From assembly GCF_014385085.1 (NCBI RefSeq), contig NZ_JACRTD010000002.1:327531-391530 (forward strand): a DNA stretch of 64,000 nucleotides, in the 5' to 3' direction. Source of the DNA: Youxingia wuxianensis. Its GTDB lineage: Bacteria; Bacillota; Clostridia; Oscillospirales; Ruminococcaceae. The notes under the pieces are model-generated. The model was not told the origin of the DNA and ran no database searches. It saw only the letters and a program-made list of their open reading frames with translations. The position numbers were made by a program, and so were the translations under genes. This document shows positions 41,838 through 50,605 of this stretch, one piece after another. How positions within the stretch are numbered: position 1 is the stretch's first letter; each line of letters begins with the position of its first letter.

Positions 41838-44507
41838 GTGCCTGAAAAACCCCATGGGATGCTATCCTATTCAATTAAGGGCTTGACCCCTTCGCAGGTA
41901 GAAAGTTCCCGCCGCAGCCACGGCGAAAATTATATTACCAAGAAAAAACGAAACGGATTTTTCCATCAGTTTTTAGCAAGTTTTGGAGATCCGATTATTA
42001 AGGTTTTGCTGTGCGCTTTGGCGATCAATGTAATTTTTCTGTTTCGAAATTTTGACTGGTACGAATCGGTAGGAATTGCCATTGCTATTTTTCTGGCAAC
42101 CTTTGTGTCTACCCTGTCAGAATATGGAAGCGAATCCGCCTTTATAAAATTGCAGGAGGACGCAGAAAAAATTCATTGCCGGGTGAAGAGGGCCGCCGGC
42201 ATTGTATCACTTCCGGTAGGGGAGATTGTAGTAGGAGATATTGTACTTTTACAGTCGGGGGAAAAGGTTCCTGCCGACGGTATTTTAATTTCCGGGGAAT
42301 TGATGGTGGATCAGTCCGCCTTAAATGGAGAAAGCAAAGAAGCTATTAAAATTCCCTCCCTGCAGGAAGCTCCCTTGCAGGACCTGATGGCAAAAAATCA
42401 ATTATTCTGTGGAAGCGTAGTTTGTTCCGGGGACGGCGCCATGGTGGTACGCAGAGTAGGGGACCATACCTTTTATGGGAATATGGCCCAGGAAATGCAG
42501 GAAGAAACCCGGGAAAGCCCCTTGAAAAAACGTCTGGCAGAGCTTGCAGACACTATCAGTAAAATGGGATATATGGCGGCGGCCCTGGTAGCAGCGGCAG
42601 ATTTATTTAATGCGCTTGTCATTGATAATGGTTTTGTGCTCAGCGAAATCCTCTCAGAGATCCAATGTCTGCCTCTGCTGATAGAGGATATTCTTCATGC
42701 AGCTACTCTAGCGATTACCGTGGTAGTGGTAGCGGTACCGGAAGGACTTCCCATGATGATTACCGTAGTACTTTCCTCCAATATGTTTCGTATGCTTAAG
42801 GACAATGTGCTGGTGCGTAAATTGGTAGGGATTGAAACCTCCGGAAATATCAATATTCTTTTTACTGATAAAACCGGAACCTTGACCAAAGGCAAATTAG
42901 AAGTTATCCGATTTATTACAGGAAGCGGGAAAGAATTTAAACGGGCGAGCGATTTTAGGCATTGTCGGGAATTGTACCGGTGGATGCAGTTAAGCGGTTT
43001 TTATAATACTGCCAGCGTAGTTTCACAGGGCTGCGCATTGGGAGGCAATGCCACCGATCGGGCGTTGATGGACTATATGCTTCCCGGCGCGCCGCCAAAA
43101 TACACAAAACTGGAGATGCTTGCTTTCTCCAGCGAAGCGAAATTTTCCGCTGTACATATCAAAGGGGAACAAGATCTTTATCTGGTAAAAGGAGCTCCGG
43201 AAAAAATCCTTTCCGGCTGCAAAGGATATTACGACGAAAAAGGAAGAGTACAGTCTTTCACAGGGAAAGCTCTCCTTAATGAAAAATGGAAGGATATGAC
43301 AAAAAATGCAGTTCGGGTATTGGCTATTGCATCCGCTCCAGGACCTGTCAAAACTGCTGCGGACTTAACAGGGATGACCTTCATTGGACTGGTGGGAATA
43401 CGGGACGAAATACGCCCTCAGGTGAAAAAATCCGTGACTCAGGCCCAGCAGGCAGGGGTACAGGTGGTTATGATCACCGGGGACAATCGGGAAACAGCGG
43501 TAGCAATTGCTCGAGAAAGCGGGATTTTGCCATCCTCCAGTCCCGGGGATGCGGTAATTACCAGCAATGAAATGGCCTCGATGAGCGATGGGGAGCTCAA
43601 ACAAATACTTCCACGGCTTCGGGTGGTAGCCAGGGCGCTTCCCACGGATAAAAGCAGGCTGGTGCGCTTGGCGCAGGAATTGAATATGGTCACCGGTATG
43701 ACTGGGGATGGGATCAACGATGCCCCGGCCTTAAAAAAAGCGGATGTGGGATTTGCTATGGGCAGCGGGACGGAAGTTGCCAAGGAGGCGGGAGATATTG
43801 TGATTTTAGATAATAACTTTGCCTCTATTGCAAAAGCGATTTTGTATGGAAGGACTATTTTTAAAAGTATCCGAAAATTTATTGTCTTTCAGCTGACTAT
43901 GAATCTGTGCGCCGTGGGGGTGTCTATTATCGGTCCGTTTATTGGGATAGACACACCGGTAACAGTAATACAGATGCTATGGATTAATATTATTATGGAT
44001 ACCTTAGCAGGTCTTGCTTTCGCGGGGGAACCTCCTCTGAAGGAATATATGAAGGAAAAACCAAAGAGAAGGGAAGAACCGGTGCTCAACAGCACCATGA
44101 TCCACCAGATTGTGTGGATGGGACTATTCACTATCGTCATGTGCGTACTGTTTTTAAAATTGGAATGGGTAAAAGAATATTTCCGGTATCAAGAGGACAG
44201 CATTTATTTTATGACAGCGTTTTTTGCCCTATTTATTTTCTCCGGGGTATTTAATAGTTTTAACGCTCGGACGCATCGGTTAAATTTATTTGCCCATTTG
44301 TGGAAAAACTGGTCGTTTATTGTGATTATGGCGGCGGTTTCCGCAGTACAGATACTGCTGATCTATTTTGGAGGGAGCTTATTCCGTACTGCCAGTTTGA
44401 CCAGAGCGGAACTGCATGTTGTACTAATGATCGCGTTTTTGGTGATTCCGGCGGACCTGATAAGAAAGCTTGTCCTGCGCTTTCAGGGAAAACAGGGAGA
44501 AATTTAA
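41838..44507 (+). CDS. Calcium-translocating P-type ATPase
   Basis: An 889-residue P2-type ATPase. Seen: an N-terminal cation-ATPase motif (GLTPSQVESSRRSHGENYI), actuator loop VDQSALNGESKEA (TGES-like, with NGES), the transmembrane calcium-site motif VAVPEGLP, phosphorylation site FTDKTGTLTKG (Asp344), the hinge TGDGINDAPALKKADVGFAM and helix 6 WINIIMDTLAG with its calcium-site Asn and Asp. It exports calcium from the cytoplasm using ATP. GTG 41838 is the start, eight bases after AAGGAG; a GTG at 41829 overlaps that site. Monocistronic. Confidence 0.92.
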   Translation: MPEKPHGMLSYSIKGLTPSQVESSRRSHGENYITKKKRNGFFHQFLASFGDPIIKVLLCALAINVIFLFRNFDWYESVGIAIAIFLATFVSTLSEYGSESAFIKLQEDAEKIHCRVKRAAGIVSLPVGEIVVGDIVLLQSGEKVPADGILISGELMVDQSALNGESKEAIKIPSLQEAPLQDLMAKNQLFCGSVVCSGDGAMVVRRVGDHTFYGNMAQEMQEETRESPLKKRLAELADTISKMGYMAAALVAAADLFNALVIDNGFVLSEILSEIQCLPLLIEDILHAATLAITVVVVAVPEGLPMMITVVLSSNMFRMLKDNVLVRKLVGIETSGNINILFTDKTGTLTKGKLEVIRFITGSGKEFKRASDFRHCRELYRWMQLSGFYNTASVVSQGCALGGNATDRALMDYMLPGAPPKYTKLEMLAFSSEAKFSAVHIKGEQDLYLVKGAPEKILSGCKGYYDEKGRVQSFTGKALLNEKWKDMTKNAVRVLAIASAPGPVKTAADLTGMTFIGLVGIRDEIRPQVKKSVTQAQQAGVQVVMITGDNRETAVAIARESGILPSSSPGDAVITSNEMASMSDGELKQILPRLRVVARALPTDKSRLVRLAQELNMVTGMTGDGINDAPALKKADVGFAMGSGTEVAKEAGDIVILDNNFASIAKAILYGRTIFKSIRKFIVFQLTMNLCAVGVSIIGPFIGIDTPVTVIQMLWINIIMDTLAGLAFAGEPPLKEYMKEKPKRREEPVLNSTMIHQIVWMGLFTIVMCVLFLKLEWVKEYFRYQEDSIYFMTAFFALFIFSGVFNSFNARTHRLNLFAHLWKNWSFIVIMAAVSAVQILLIYFGGSLFRTASLTRAELHVVLMIAFLVIPADLIRKLVLRFQGKQGEI

Positions 44508-44552
44508 AGAAAAGGGTATCCATGAAATAGGCGGCAAAAGGAAGAAACAAAG

Positions 44553-44598
44553 AAAAAGCAGAACAGTCTAGCGAACCGCTAGACTGTTCTGCTTTTTT
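44553..44598 (+). terminator. Terminator after the calcium ATPase gene
   Basis: A long perfect stem (AAAAAGCAGAACAGTCTAGCG with its complement, three-base loop) followed by TTTTTT. Confidence 0.9.
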
Positions 44599-44848
44599 GT
44601 GACATAACGTCCTATATATCATCGCTCTGATTTGTCTCCAAATAAAGCTTCAAAAAATATAGTTGTAGCGCTGGGATAATTACGTAAAATTCAAGGTCCT
44701 ATGAAAATTACAAACTTACTATGTAAGGACGGGAGTCTAGTCCCTTCCTTACAGGGTTAATACCCATGCGTTATGCATGTTTTGAAAAATCTTTGGTATG
44801 ACCCTGCCGCTATTACTATGTGAAATTTTCATCGGGTTATACATTGGT
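44599..44848. other. Non-coding stretch with an isolated hairpin
   Basis: No gene is supported here. The notable element is a hairpin at 44723-44752: GTAAGGACGGGA, loop GTCTAG, TCCCTTCCTTAC, 12 bp with one mismatch and no following T-run on either strand. It could be a weak terminator or stabiliser for the small minus-strand gene that ends at 44849. Confidence 0.5.
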
Positions 44849-45046
44849 TTACATAGGCGGTCTGCTGGTAAATCCAGCCACAAACTGCTGCATTTCCTCC
44901 TTAGAGGAGATTTGATGGGTTTTGTGGATGATCTCCTGCTGCTGGCGGGGGGATAGAGAAGAGAAATACTCCATCGCCGGTAGATTTTCCGCCAGTGCCA
45001 TTCCCAGTCCCATAGGAATTTCGGGGCCATTGGCATAATTTTTCAT
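44849..45046 (-). CDS. Small conserved protein of unknown function
   Basis: A 65-residue protein (starts MKNYANGPEIPMGLGMALAE) with ATG 45046 behind GAGGTG. No signal peptide or membrane segment. The centre is a helical stretch (AMEYFSSLSPRQQQEIIHKT) and the end reads SSKEEMQQFVAGF. I recognise this as a type of tiny protein recurring in gut Clostridia, without known role. The good ribosome site, codon use like its neighbours and the charged-helix layout support a real gene. It stands alone. Confidence 0.75.
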   Translation of the reverse strand: MKNYANGPEIPMGLGMALAENLPAMEYFSSLSPRQQQEIIHKTHQISSKEEMQQFVAGFTSRPPM

Positions 45047-45087
45047 AAAATCACCTCGTATTTAGTATTTCTTGGACGGAAATAAAA

Positions 45088-45121
45088 ATACAAAAAAATA
45101 GAGAGCCTTTTTAAAGGCCCC
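45088..45121 (-). terminator. Terminator of the regulator-RidA-ThrC operon
   Basis: On the minus strand a short hairpin (GGCCTTTAAAAAGGC) followed by TCTCTATTTTTTTG. Confidence 0.65.
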
Positions 45122-45146
45122 CGCAAAGATATAAAATCAAAAACAA

Positions 45147-46361
45147 TTAAAAGGTAAGATCAGTTAATGTATGAATAACACTAGGAGAAGAAAAACTGCG
45201 TTTTGTAAATTTAAAGCCATGACCAGTAACAAGGCAGACGACGCTGGATCCGGCGGGAATAACATTTTCATGGAAAAGCTTTTCAACCGCTCCTACGGAT
45301 ACCGCCCCGGTAGGCTCGCTATACAGGCCGATCAATTGCTCTACCGCGTCGGTAGATTTTTTGATTTCCTCTTCTGTCAGAGATACCATCGCGCCGCTGC
45401 ACAAGTCGATGACTTTTAAAGTGGTCTCTCCATCCTTGGTATAACCGTCCAATGGATCGGCGATACCGCCGGCAATGGTATGTATGGGCTCCTGCCAGGC
45501 CAAAACAGGGGAACCGTCGGTAAAAGCCCGTACAATTGGCATACACTGCTGGGCCTGGACCCCTATCATTTTAGGAAGTTTGGTGATCAGCCCCATAGCC
45601 AGCAGCTCTTCAAATCCCTTGAACGTGCCTGCCAGCAGCGGACCGGTCCCAATGGGGACGGTAATATAATCAGGGACATTCCCCTTCAACTGGTAAAAAA
45701 TTTCATAGGCCACTGTTTTATTGGCCTCCACAGTATATGGATTAACATAAGTGGAGGTACAGTTGGGAAAATCATATTCCACAGCGCACTTCATAGACAT
45801 GTCATAAGCGTCGCTGAAAGTGCCGTCTACAGCAAAAACTTTCGCGCCATACGACTGAGCTTGGACGATTTTACCCGGATCGGTACTTTTGGGAATAAAC
45901 ACAATACATTGGATGCCAGCCCTTGCCGCATAAGACGCCACCGCCGCCGATGCGTTTCCGGAAGAGGCCACTACCACCGCTTTATGGCCCAGCTCCTTGG
46001 CCATAGAAACCGCCATGGTGGAAGGCCGGTCTTTAAAAGACCCGCTGGGATTGAGCATTTCCGCCTTTAAATACAGATCGATAGGCAGTTCCCATGTCTG
46101 AGAAATTCGGTCCGCCCGCAGAATAGGGGTATCCCCCTCTCCTAAAGAGACGATATTTTTTGTATCCTTCAAGGGAAGCATACGATGAAACTTCCAAAGT
46201 CCATAAAAATCACTATCCGGATGCAGGATATGTTCTGGGTTTAGTAAGTTCGCCTGATCATATTCTACCTCCAGCAGTCCGCCGCATTTGGGACAGGCAT
46301 ACATCATTTTCAGATCATATTGGGCCTGACAGTCACGGCACCGAAGATGGGTAGCGAACAT
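45147..46361 (-). CDS. thrC: Threonine synthase
   Basis: A 404-residue pyridoxal-phosphate enzyme that makes threonine from O-phosphohomoserine. An N-terminal zinc ribbon carries CRDC (8-11) and CPKC (23-26). The cofactor lysine is Lys110 in NPSGSFKDRPS, SSGNASAAVASYAARAG follows, and the phosphate-binding loop is PIGTGPLLAG. The short threonine-synthase type with a zinc ribbon is normal for Clostridia and archaea. GGGGGG lies before the ATG. It is the last gene after a regulator and RidA; a role as a threonine-family enzyme with a different substrate in this catabolic-looking context cannot be excluded. Confidence 0.9.
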   Translation of the reverse strand: MFATHLRCRDCQAQYDLKMMYACPKCGGLLEVEYDQANLLNPEHILHPDSDFYGLWKFHRMLPLKDTKNIVSLGEGDTPILRADRISQTWELPIDLYLKAEMLNPSGSFKDRPSTMAVSMAKELGHKAVVVASSGNASAAVASYAARAGIQCIVFIPKSTDPGKIVQAQSYGAKVFAVDGTFSDAYDMSMKCAVEYDFPNCTSTYVNPYTVEANKTVAYEIFYQLKGNVPDYITVPIGTGPLLAGTFKGFEELLAMGLITKLPKMIGVQAQQCMPIVRAFTDGSPVLAWQEPIHTIAGGIADPLDGYTKDGETTLKVIDLCSGAMVSLTEEEIKKSTDAVEQLIGLYSEPTGAVSVGAVEKLFHENVIPAGSSVVCLVTGHGFKFTKRSFSSPSVIHTLTDLTF

Positions 46362-46382
46362 AAAAAGGTCCCCCCTGAAATA

Positions 46383-46853
46383 TTATTCTTCCTTTAATTC
46401 AGCGATCAATTCGATTTCTACCGGAATATTTCCAGGAAGGACGTTTACACCGATAGCGGATCTAGCGGGTAAACCGGCCTCCTCGCCGAAAATCTCACAA
46501 AGCAGGGAAGAAGCGCCATTGGCCACGGCCGGCTGATCACAGAAATCATCTGTGCTGTTAACAAAGGCGAGCATCTTTACAAACCGTTTAATTTTGTTTA
46601 AATCACCGATATCTCTATGTATATTAGCAAGAATATTCAAAATTACCTGCCGGGAAATTTCCTGTCCCTGTTCGATATTAAACTCCTGGCCCAGTTTTCC
46701 TTCATAGCGGGGAAGCCCCTCGTTATTAGGCCCCATTCCAGAACCATACAGCAAATTATCCCGAAATTCCATAATAGGGGTATAAATCCCCTGTGCGGGA
46801 ATAGGGGAGGGAAGTTTTAAATCCAATTGTCTCAGTCTTTCATAAATATCCAT
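46383..46853 (-). CDS. RidA-family enamine/imine deaminase
   Basis: A 156-residue RidA/YjgF-family protein. RidA releases ammonia from reactive enamines and imines that PLP enzymes leave behind. Seen: GIYTPIMEFRDNLLYGSGMG, EQGQEISRQVILNILANIHR, and the family end RSAIGVNVLPGNIPVEIELI, with the catalytic Arg region (LPARSAIGV). ATG 46853 is the start, six bases after AGGAGG; the frame stays open upstream but without a site. It is 21 bases from thrC, whose aminoacrylate-type intermediates are exactly what RidA clears. Confidence 0.9.
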   Translation of the reverse strand: MDIYERLRQLDLKLPSPIPAQGIYTPIMEFRDNLLYGSGMGPNNEGLPRYEGKLGQEFNIEQGQEISRQVILNILANIHRDIGDLNKIKRFVKMLAFVNSTDDFCDQPAVANGASSLLCEIFGEEAGLPARSAIGVNVLPGNIPVEIELIAELKEE

Positions 46854-46929
46854 GGGAAGCCTCCTGTTTGTTAATAAAATAAAAATTAAAAAATAAAATA
46901 TCCGTCGGCGGAAAGCGCAAGCAAAATTT

Positions 46930-47610
46930 TTATGCGTTTTCCGTACCGCTATTTGCACTGGTATCGGATTTGCGAAGGATATCCAAATAATTGTAAAGAG
47001 TAAATTTGGAAATTCCCAAAACCTCGCAGACCTTTTCACTGGATTTGGTAATTAAGAAAGCGCCTTTTTTATCCAAGATATTGACCACGGCCATTTTATC
47101 CGCGCGGTTCATATCTTCAAAGGCTTTTCCAACCTCCAGCTGGGCTTCTTCAATAAAATGTTCCAACAGCTCGTTTACATTGCTGGCGAACACTTCGTGA
47201 GCCGCTTGGTCGTTTTCCCCCCAGGAATACTGATTCATATCATTAAGATATTTTTCGAACTTTACCGTTTCGGTAATATCCGAGTTGATGCACAAGGAGG
47301 CGATGGCGTTGCCTTCCTTATTATGAAAATAAATACTGGAGGAACGCAGAATTTTTCCGTCCTTGGTATGGGTGATGTAATTAAATTTGTCTCCATTCTT
47401 AACCGTGCCCCGGATTACTTCCAGGCCAAGGTTACTTCCGCAATCTCCAATATTCCTTCCTGTGATATGCCCGTTTCTAATATCCTCAATCGTATGGTCA
47501 TAGGGCTTTGTCAAATCGTGAAGGACGATTTCGCAGTTCTTACCAAACTGCAGCTCTAAAAGAGTAAGGAGTTTTTCAAATTCATCTTTTGTAAAAACGA
47601 TGTTGTCCAT
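46930..47610 (-). CDS. YheO/DauR-like PAS-HTH transcriptional regulator
   Basis: A 226-residue regulator with a PAS-like YheO domain first (LTLLELQFGKNCEIVLHDLT, GRNIGDCGSNLGLEVI, SSSIYFHNKEGNAIASLCIN), then a helical middle and a C-terminal HTH (VCEVLGISKFTLYNYLDILR). DauR, of this family, represses D-arginine catabolism. It heads the operon with RidA and threonine synthase and is divergent from the second ABC importer, so it probably controls both in response to an amino acid. ATG follows GAGGTG. Confidence 0.87.
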   Translation of the reverse strand: MDNIVFTKDEFEKLLTLLELQFGKNCEIVLHDLTKPYDHTIEDIRNGHITGRNIGDCGSNLGLEVIRGTVKNGDKFNYITHTKDGKILRSSSIYFHNKEGNAIASLCINSDITETVKFEKYLNDMNQYSWGENDQAAHEVFASNVNELLEHFIEEAQLEVGKAFEDMNRADKMAVVNILDKKGAFLITKSSEKVCEVLGISKFTLYNYLDILRKSDTSANSGTENA

Positions 47611-47644
47611 CTTTTCACCTCATTGTAGAAAATCTTACTTTATG

Positions 47645-47661
47645 TTTGATATTGTATCAAA
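47645..47661. promoter_or_regulatory. Palindrome in front of the YheO/DauR-like regulator
   Basis: TTTGATA, three bases (TTG), TATCAAA: a perfect 17-base inverted repeat 35 bases before the regulator start. A likely site for autoregulation. Short direct repeats GTAGAAAATC and AATCTTAC lie on either side. Confidence 0.5.
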
Positions 47662-47850
47662 AAAAATCTTACCTGTAAAGTAGAAAATCAAAAAAATTTT
47701 TATAAAAATAGGGATAAAAAATTGATAAATTCGAAAAATTACCCCAAAATCCCCAAAAAATCAAAAAAATACATTGAAAAAGAAAAGAATTTTCGTTTGA
47801 AATTGGGGTATGTTAACATATTATTAATTAAATTTTGTTTTATTTAACAG

Positions 47851-47879
47851 TTTACATCTAAAAAATAATGTGATATAAT
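47851..47879 (+). promoter_or_regulatory. Promoter of the second ABC importer operon
   Basis: TTTACA at 47851-47856, a 17-base spacer and a perfect TATAAT at 47874-47879, about 60 bases before the livH start. The rest of the 328-base intergenic region is A/T-rich with no gene. Confidence 0.72.
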
Positions 47880-47883
47880 CACA
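47869..47883. promoter_or_regulatory. Palindromic operator candidate over the importer -10 box
   Basis: TGTGAT, ATA, ATCACA: a perfect 15-base inverted repeat that includes the TATAAT box, so a bound repressor would block the promoter. It shares the TGAT/ATCA half-sites with the palindrome at 47645. Confidence 0.58.
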
Positions 47884-47938
47884 GCAAATCAAAAAATATT
47901 TTTGGGCCACAATTAAGATAGGATGGAGAGATCTAACG

Positions 47939-48811
47939 ATGTTTTTTCAACACCTAGTTAACGCATTAAGTGTAGGAAGCGTGTACGCGCTTCTGGCTAT
48001 CGGCTACAATATGGTATACGGTATCCTGGAAAAGCTCAACTTCGCGCATGGCGATGTGTATGCGGTGGGCTGCTTTGTTACCTATACTCTTATGTTGTGG
48101 CAAATTCATCCGGTGCTGGCGATTCTTGCGGGGATGCTAGTAGGCTTTGTCCTCAACCTGATTGTAGAGCGGTTCGCTTACCGGCCGGTAAGAAACGCGG
48201 GGCGTATCGTTCCTACCATTTCGGCGGTAGGTATCGCCTATATTATGAGAAACTTTATTCAGGCAATCTGGGGAGCGGAAACCTATCCGTTCAGTTTGGG
48301 ATTTGAATTAAAATCCATCAACATAGGGGGCGTGGTGATCGGTACCCTGCAGCTGTATATTTTGGCGATCGCAATTATTTTAATGGTTCTGATCAGCATG
48401 GCGCTCAAATACACCAAATGGGGACAATCCATTATTTGTATTTCCCAAAGCATTCCCACGGCCGCTTTGATGGGGATCCCGGTCAATAAGGTAATCGCTA
48501 TGGTTTATGGCATAGGCGCCGCCTTGGGCGTAATTGGCGGCATCCTGTTCTGCTCCTATTATCAGTTCATTTTTATGGGGATCGGATTTTCCTACGGTAC
48601 GATGAAAGCGTGGATGGCGGCGATCTGGGGCGGTATCGGAAGCTTGAAAGGCTCCATCATCGGCGCGATGGTGCTGGGACTGTCTGAAATTTTTGTGTCC
48701 GCTTATGTATCATCGGCATATAAAGACGTATTTGTATGGCTCATCTTTATCGTGTTCATTTTAATCAGACCGAAGGGAATGTTCCCTGCCGAAATTGCTG
48801 AGAAGATATAG
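47939..48811 (+). CDS. livH: ABC importer permease LivH, second operon
   Basis: A 290-residue LivH-type permease, paralogous to 27101-27988, with the same hallmark (LVNALSVGSVYALLAIGYNM, VYGILEKLNFAHGDVYAVG). The coupling loop reads CISQSIPTAALMGIPVN, different from the first copy, so the partners are probably not interchangeable. First gene of its operon, in contrast to the first importer where the binding protein comes first. GGAGAG precedes the ATG. Confidence 0.92.
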   Translation: MFFQHLVNALSVGSVYALLAIGYNMVYGILEKLNFAHGDVYAVGCFVTYTLMLWQIHPVLAILAGMLVGFVLNLIVERFAYRPVRNAGRIVPTISAVGIAYIMRNFIQAIWGAETYPFSLGFELKSINIGGVVIGTLQLYILAIAIILMVLISMALKYTKWGQSIICISQSIPTAALMGIPVNKVIAMVYGIGAALGVIGGILFCSYYQFIFMGIGFSYGTMKAWMAAIWGGIGSLKGSIIGAMVLGLSEIFVSAYVSSAYKDVFVWLIFIVFILIRPKGMFPAEIAEKI

Positions 48812-48822
48812 GAGGGTACATT

Positions 48823-49818
48823 GTGAAAATTCAGAAGAATTATGTAAATATCATTAAAGTGATATTTGCTGTCGCGGTGCTGTTAATCCCATTTTATATT
48901 ACCAATACATACGCTTTGAAAATTATATGCAATGTAATGCTTTATTCCATCATTGCACTGTCGGTCAACCTCATTGTGGGCTTCTGCGGTCAGCTGGACT
49001 TTGGGCGCGCCGCATTTGCGGGGCTGGGGGCTTATTTTTCCGCAGTAACCTTTAATAGGCTGGGGCTTCCGTTTATCGTATGCTTTTTAGGCGGAGCGAT
49101 TTTTGCAGCGCTGATCGGATGCTTGTTAGGAATTTTGTGCAGATATACTTCCTTTGACTATCTTACATTAATCACCATTGGATTCAGTGAAATCTGCCGG
49201 AAATTCTTTATTAACTGGCGCCCGATCACCAATGGAGCGTTTGGACTTTCTACCAAACGTCCAAGCTTTTTTGGAGTTACTTTGGCTTCCCACCAATCCA
49301 TGTTTTATTTCTCCCTGATTCTTTTAATCCTTTGTTATATTGTTATTCGCAGAATTACCCGTTCCAAAGTGGGACGAGCGTTTAAAGCGATCCGGGATGA
49401 CAGTATCGCAGCCTCTTACGCAGGCATCGATGTTCCCAACTACAAAGTGCTCTGCTTTGTAATAGGCTCTTTTTTTACCGGCCTGGCGGGGGCGGCGATG
49501 GTTCATTATACTATGTTTACGGCGCCCACCAACTATACGCTGGATGAATCGATTATTATGCTTCAAATGGCGATTCTAGGCGGACTTGGCAGCCTGCCTG
49601 GTTCGATTGTAGGCGCGGCGATCCTGATTATCGCTCCGGAAATCTCCCGTTCCTTCTACAATTACCGCCTGCTCTTTATGGGAATTATGATGGTGGTATT
49701 GATGCTGTTCGCCCCTAAGGGAATTATGGGTGACGGCGGTCTGAAAGATCAGCTGGTAGCTTTTGTGAAAAAGAATTGGAGCAAAAGAGCCAGAAAGGGG
49801 GAACATGCAGGTGTCTGA
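48823..49818 (+). CDS. livM: ABC importer permease LivM, second operon
   Basis: A 331-residue LivM-type permease starting at GTG 48823 after AGGAGGG. Hallmarks: NLIVGFCGQLDFGRAAFAGL, the coupling helix AIRDDSIAASYAGIDVPNYK and ILGGLGSLPGSIVGAAIL. Shorter C-terminal tail than the first LivM. It overlaps livG by 14 bases. Confidence 0.92.
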   Translation: MKIQKNYVNIIKVIFAVAVLLIPFYITNTYALKIICNVMLYSIIALSVNLIVGFCGQLDFGRAAFAGLGAYFSAVTFNRLGLPFIVCFLGGAIFAALIGCLLGILCRYTSFDYLTLITIGFSEICRKFFINWRPITNGAFGLSTKRPSFFGVTLASHQSMFYFSLILLILCYIVIRRITRSKVGRAFKAIRDDSIAASYAGIDVPNYKVLCFVIGSFFTGLAGAAMVHYTMFTAPTNYTLDESIIMLQMAILGGLGSLPGSIVGAAILIIAPEISRSFYNYRLLFMGIMMVVLMLFAPKGIMGDGGLKDQLVAFVKKNWSKRARKGEHAGV

Positions 49819-50605
49819 GAAAAAAGAACTTTTAAAAGTATCAAATATTACTAAACAGTTCGGCGGGTTGAAAGCGGTCAACGACGTAAGTTTCACCATG
49901 TATGAAGGGGAAATTTTAGGAATTATCGGTCCCAACGGCGCAGGAAAAACCACCTTCTTTAACGTGATTTCCGGATTTGACAGTCCTACCCAGGGGAAAG
50001 TTATCTTCTGCGGAACAGATATGACAGGAAAGAATATCACCCAATACTGCCTGAAGGGGATGGCGCGGACCTTCCAGAATATTCGTGTATTCAATGAGAT
50101 GAGCGTTCTTGATAACATCATGGTAGGAATGCACAATGTTATTAAAACGAATATCTGGAATATCAGCATGAACACGAAAAAAGAAAAACAAGAGGAAGCG
50201 CAGGCGGTGAAAAACGCCCATGAAATCCTCCAGTATTTGGGAATCGACGAGTTTGCCCAGGAATCCGCCGGAAATCTTTCCTATGGTTACCAAAGGAAGG
50301 TGGAAATCGGCCGGGCACTGGCCAGCAATCCGAAACTGATTTTGTTGGATGAACCCAGCGCCGGCATGAACGACAGCGAGACCATTGAATTGATGGGACT
50401 GATCCGAGGGATTATGAAGCGGGGAGTCAATATTATCGTAATCGAGCATAACATGCAGTTTATGATGAACCTGTGCGACCGGATTGCAGTGCTTAATTTC
50501 GGAACCCTGTTGACAGTAGATACCCCGGAGAAGGTAAAAAATAATGAAGAGGTAATCCAGGCTTATCTTGGCAGGGAAGAAGAGGAGGAAGACCATGCTT
50601 CTTGA
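49805..50605 (+). CDS. livG: ABC importer ATPase LivG, second operon
   Basis: A 266-residue ATPase with Walker A GPNGAGKTT, the segment ARTFQNIRVFNEMSVLDNIM, signature LSYGYQRKVEIGRAL, Walker B ILLDEPSAGMND and switch IEHNMQ. The start is either ATG 49805, close to GGGGGG, or GTG 49811 at a better distance. The acidic end (REEEEEDHAS) overlaps the next gene. Confidence 0.92.
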   Translation: MQVSEKKELLKVSNITKQFGGLKAVNDVSFTMYEGEILGIIGPNGAGKTTFFNVISGFDSPTQGKVIFCGTDMTGKNITQYCLKGMARTFQNIRVFNEMSVLDNIMVGMHNVIKTNIWNISMNTKKEKQEEAQAVKNAHEILQYLGIDEFAQESAGNLSYGYQRKVEIGRALASNPKLILLDEPSAGMNDSETIELMGLIRGIMKRGVNIIVIEHNMQFMMNLCDRIAVLNFGTLLTVDTPEKVKNNEEVIQAYLGREEEEEDHAS

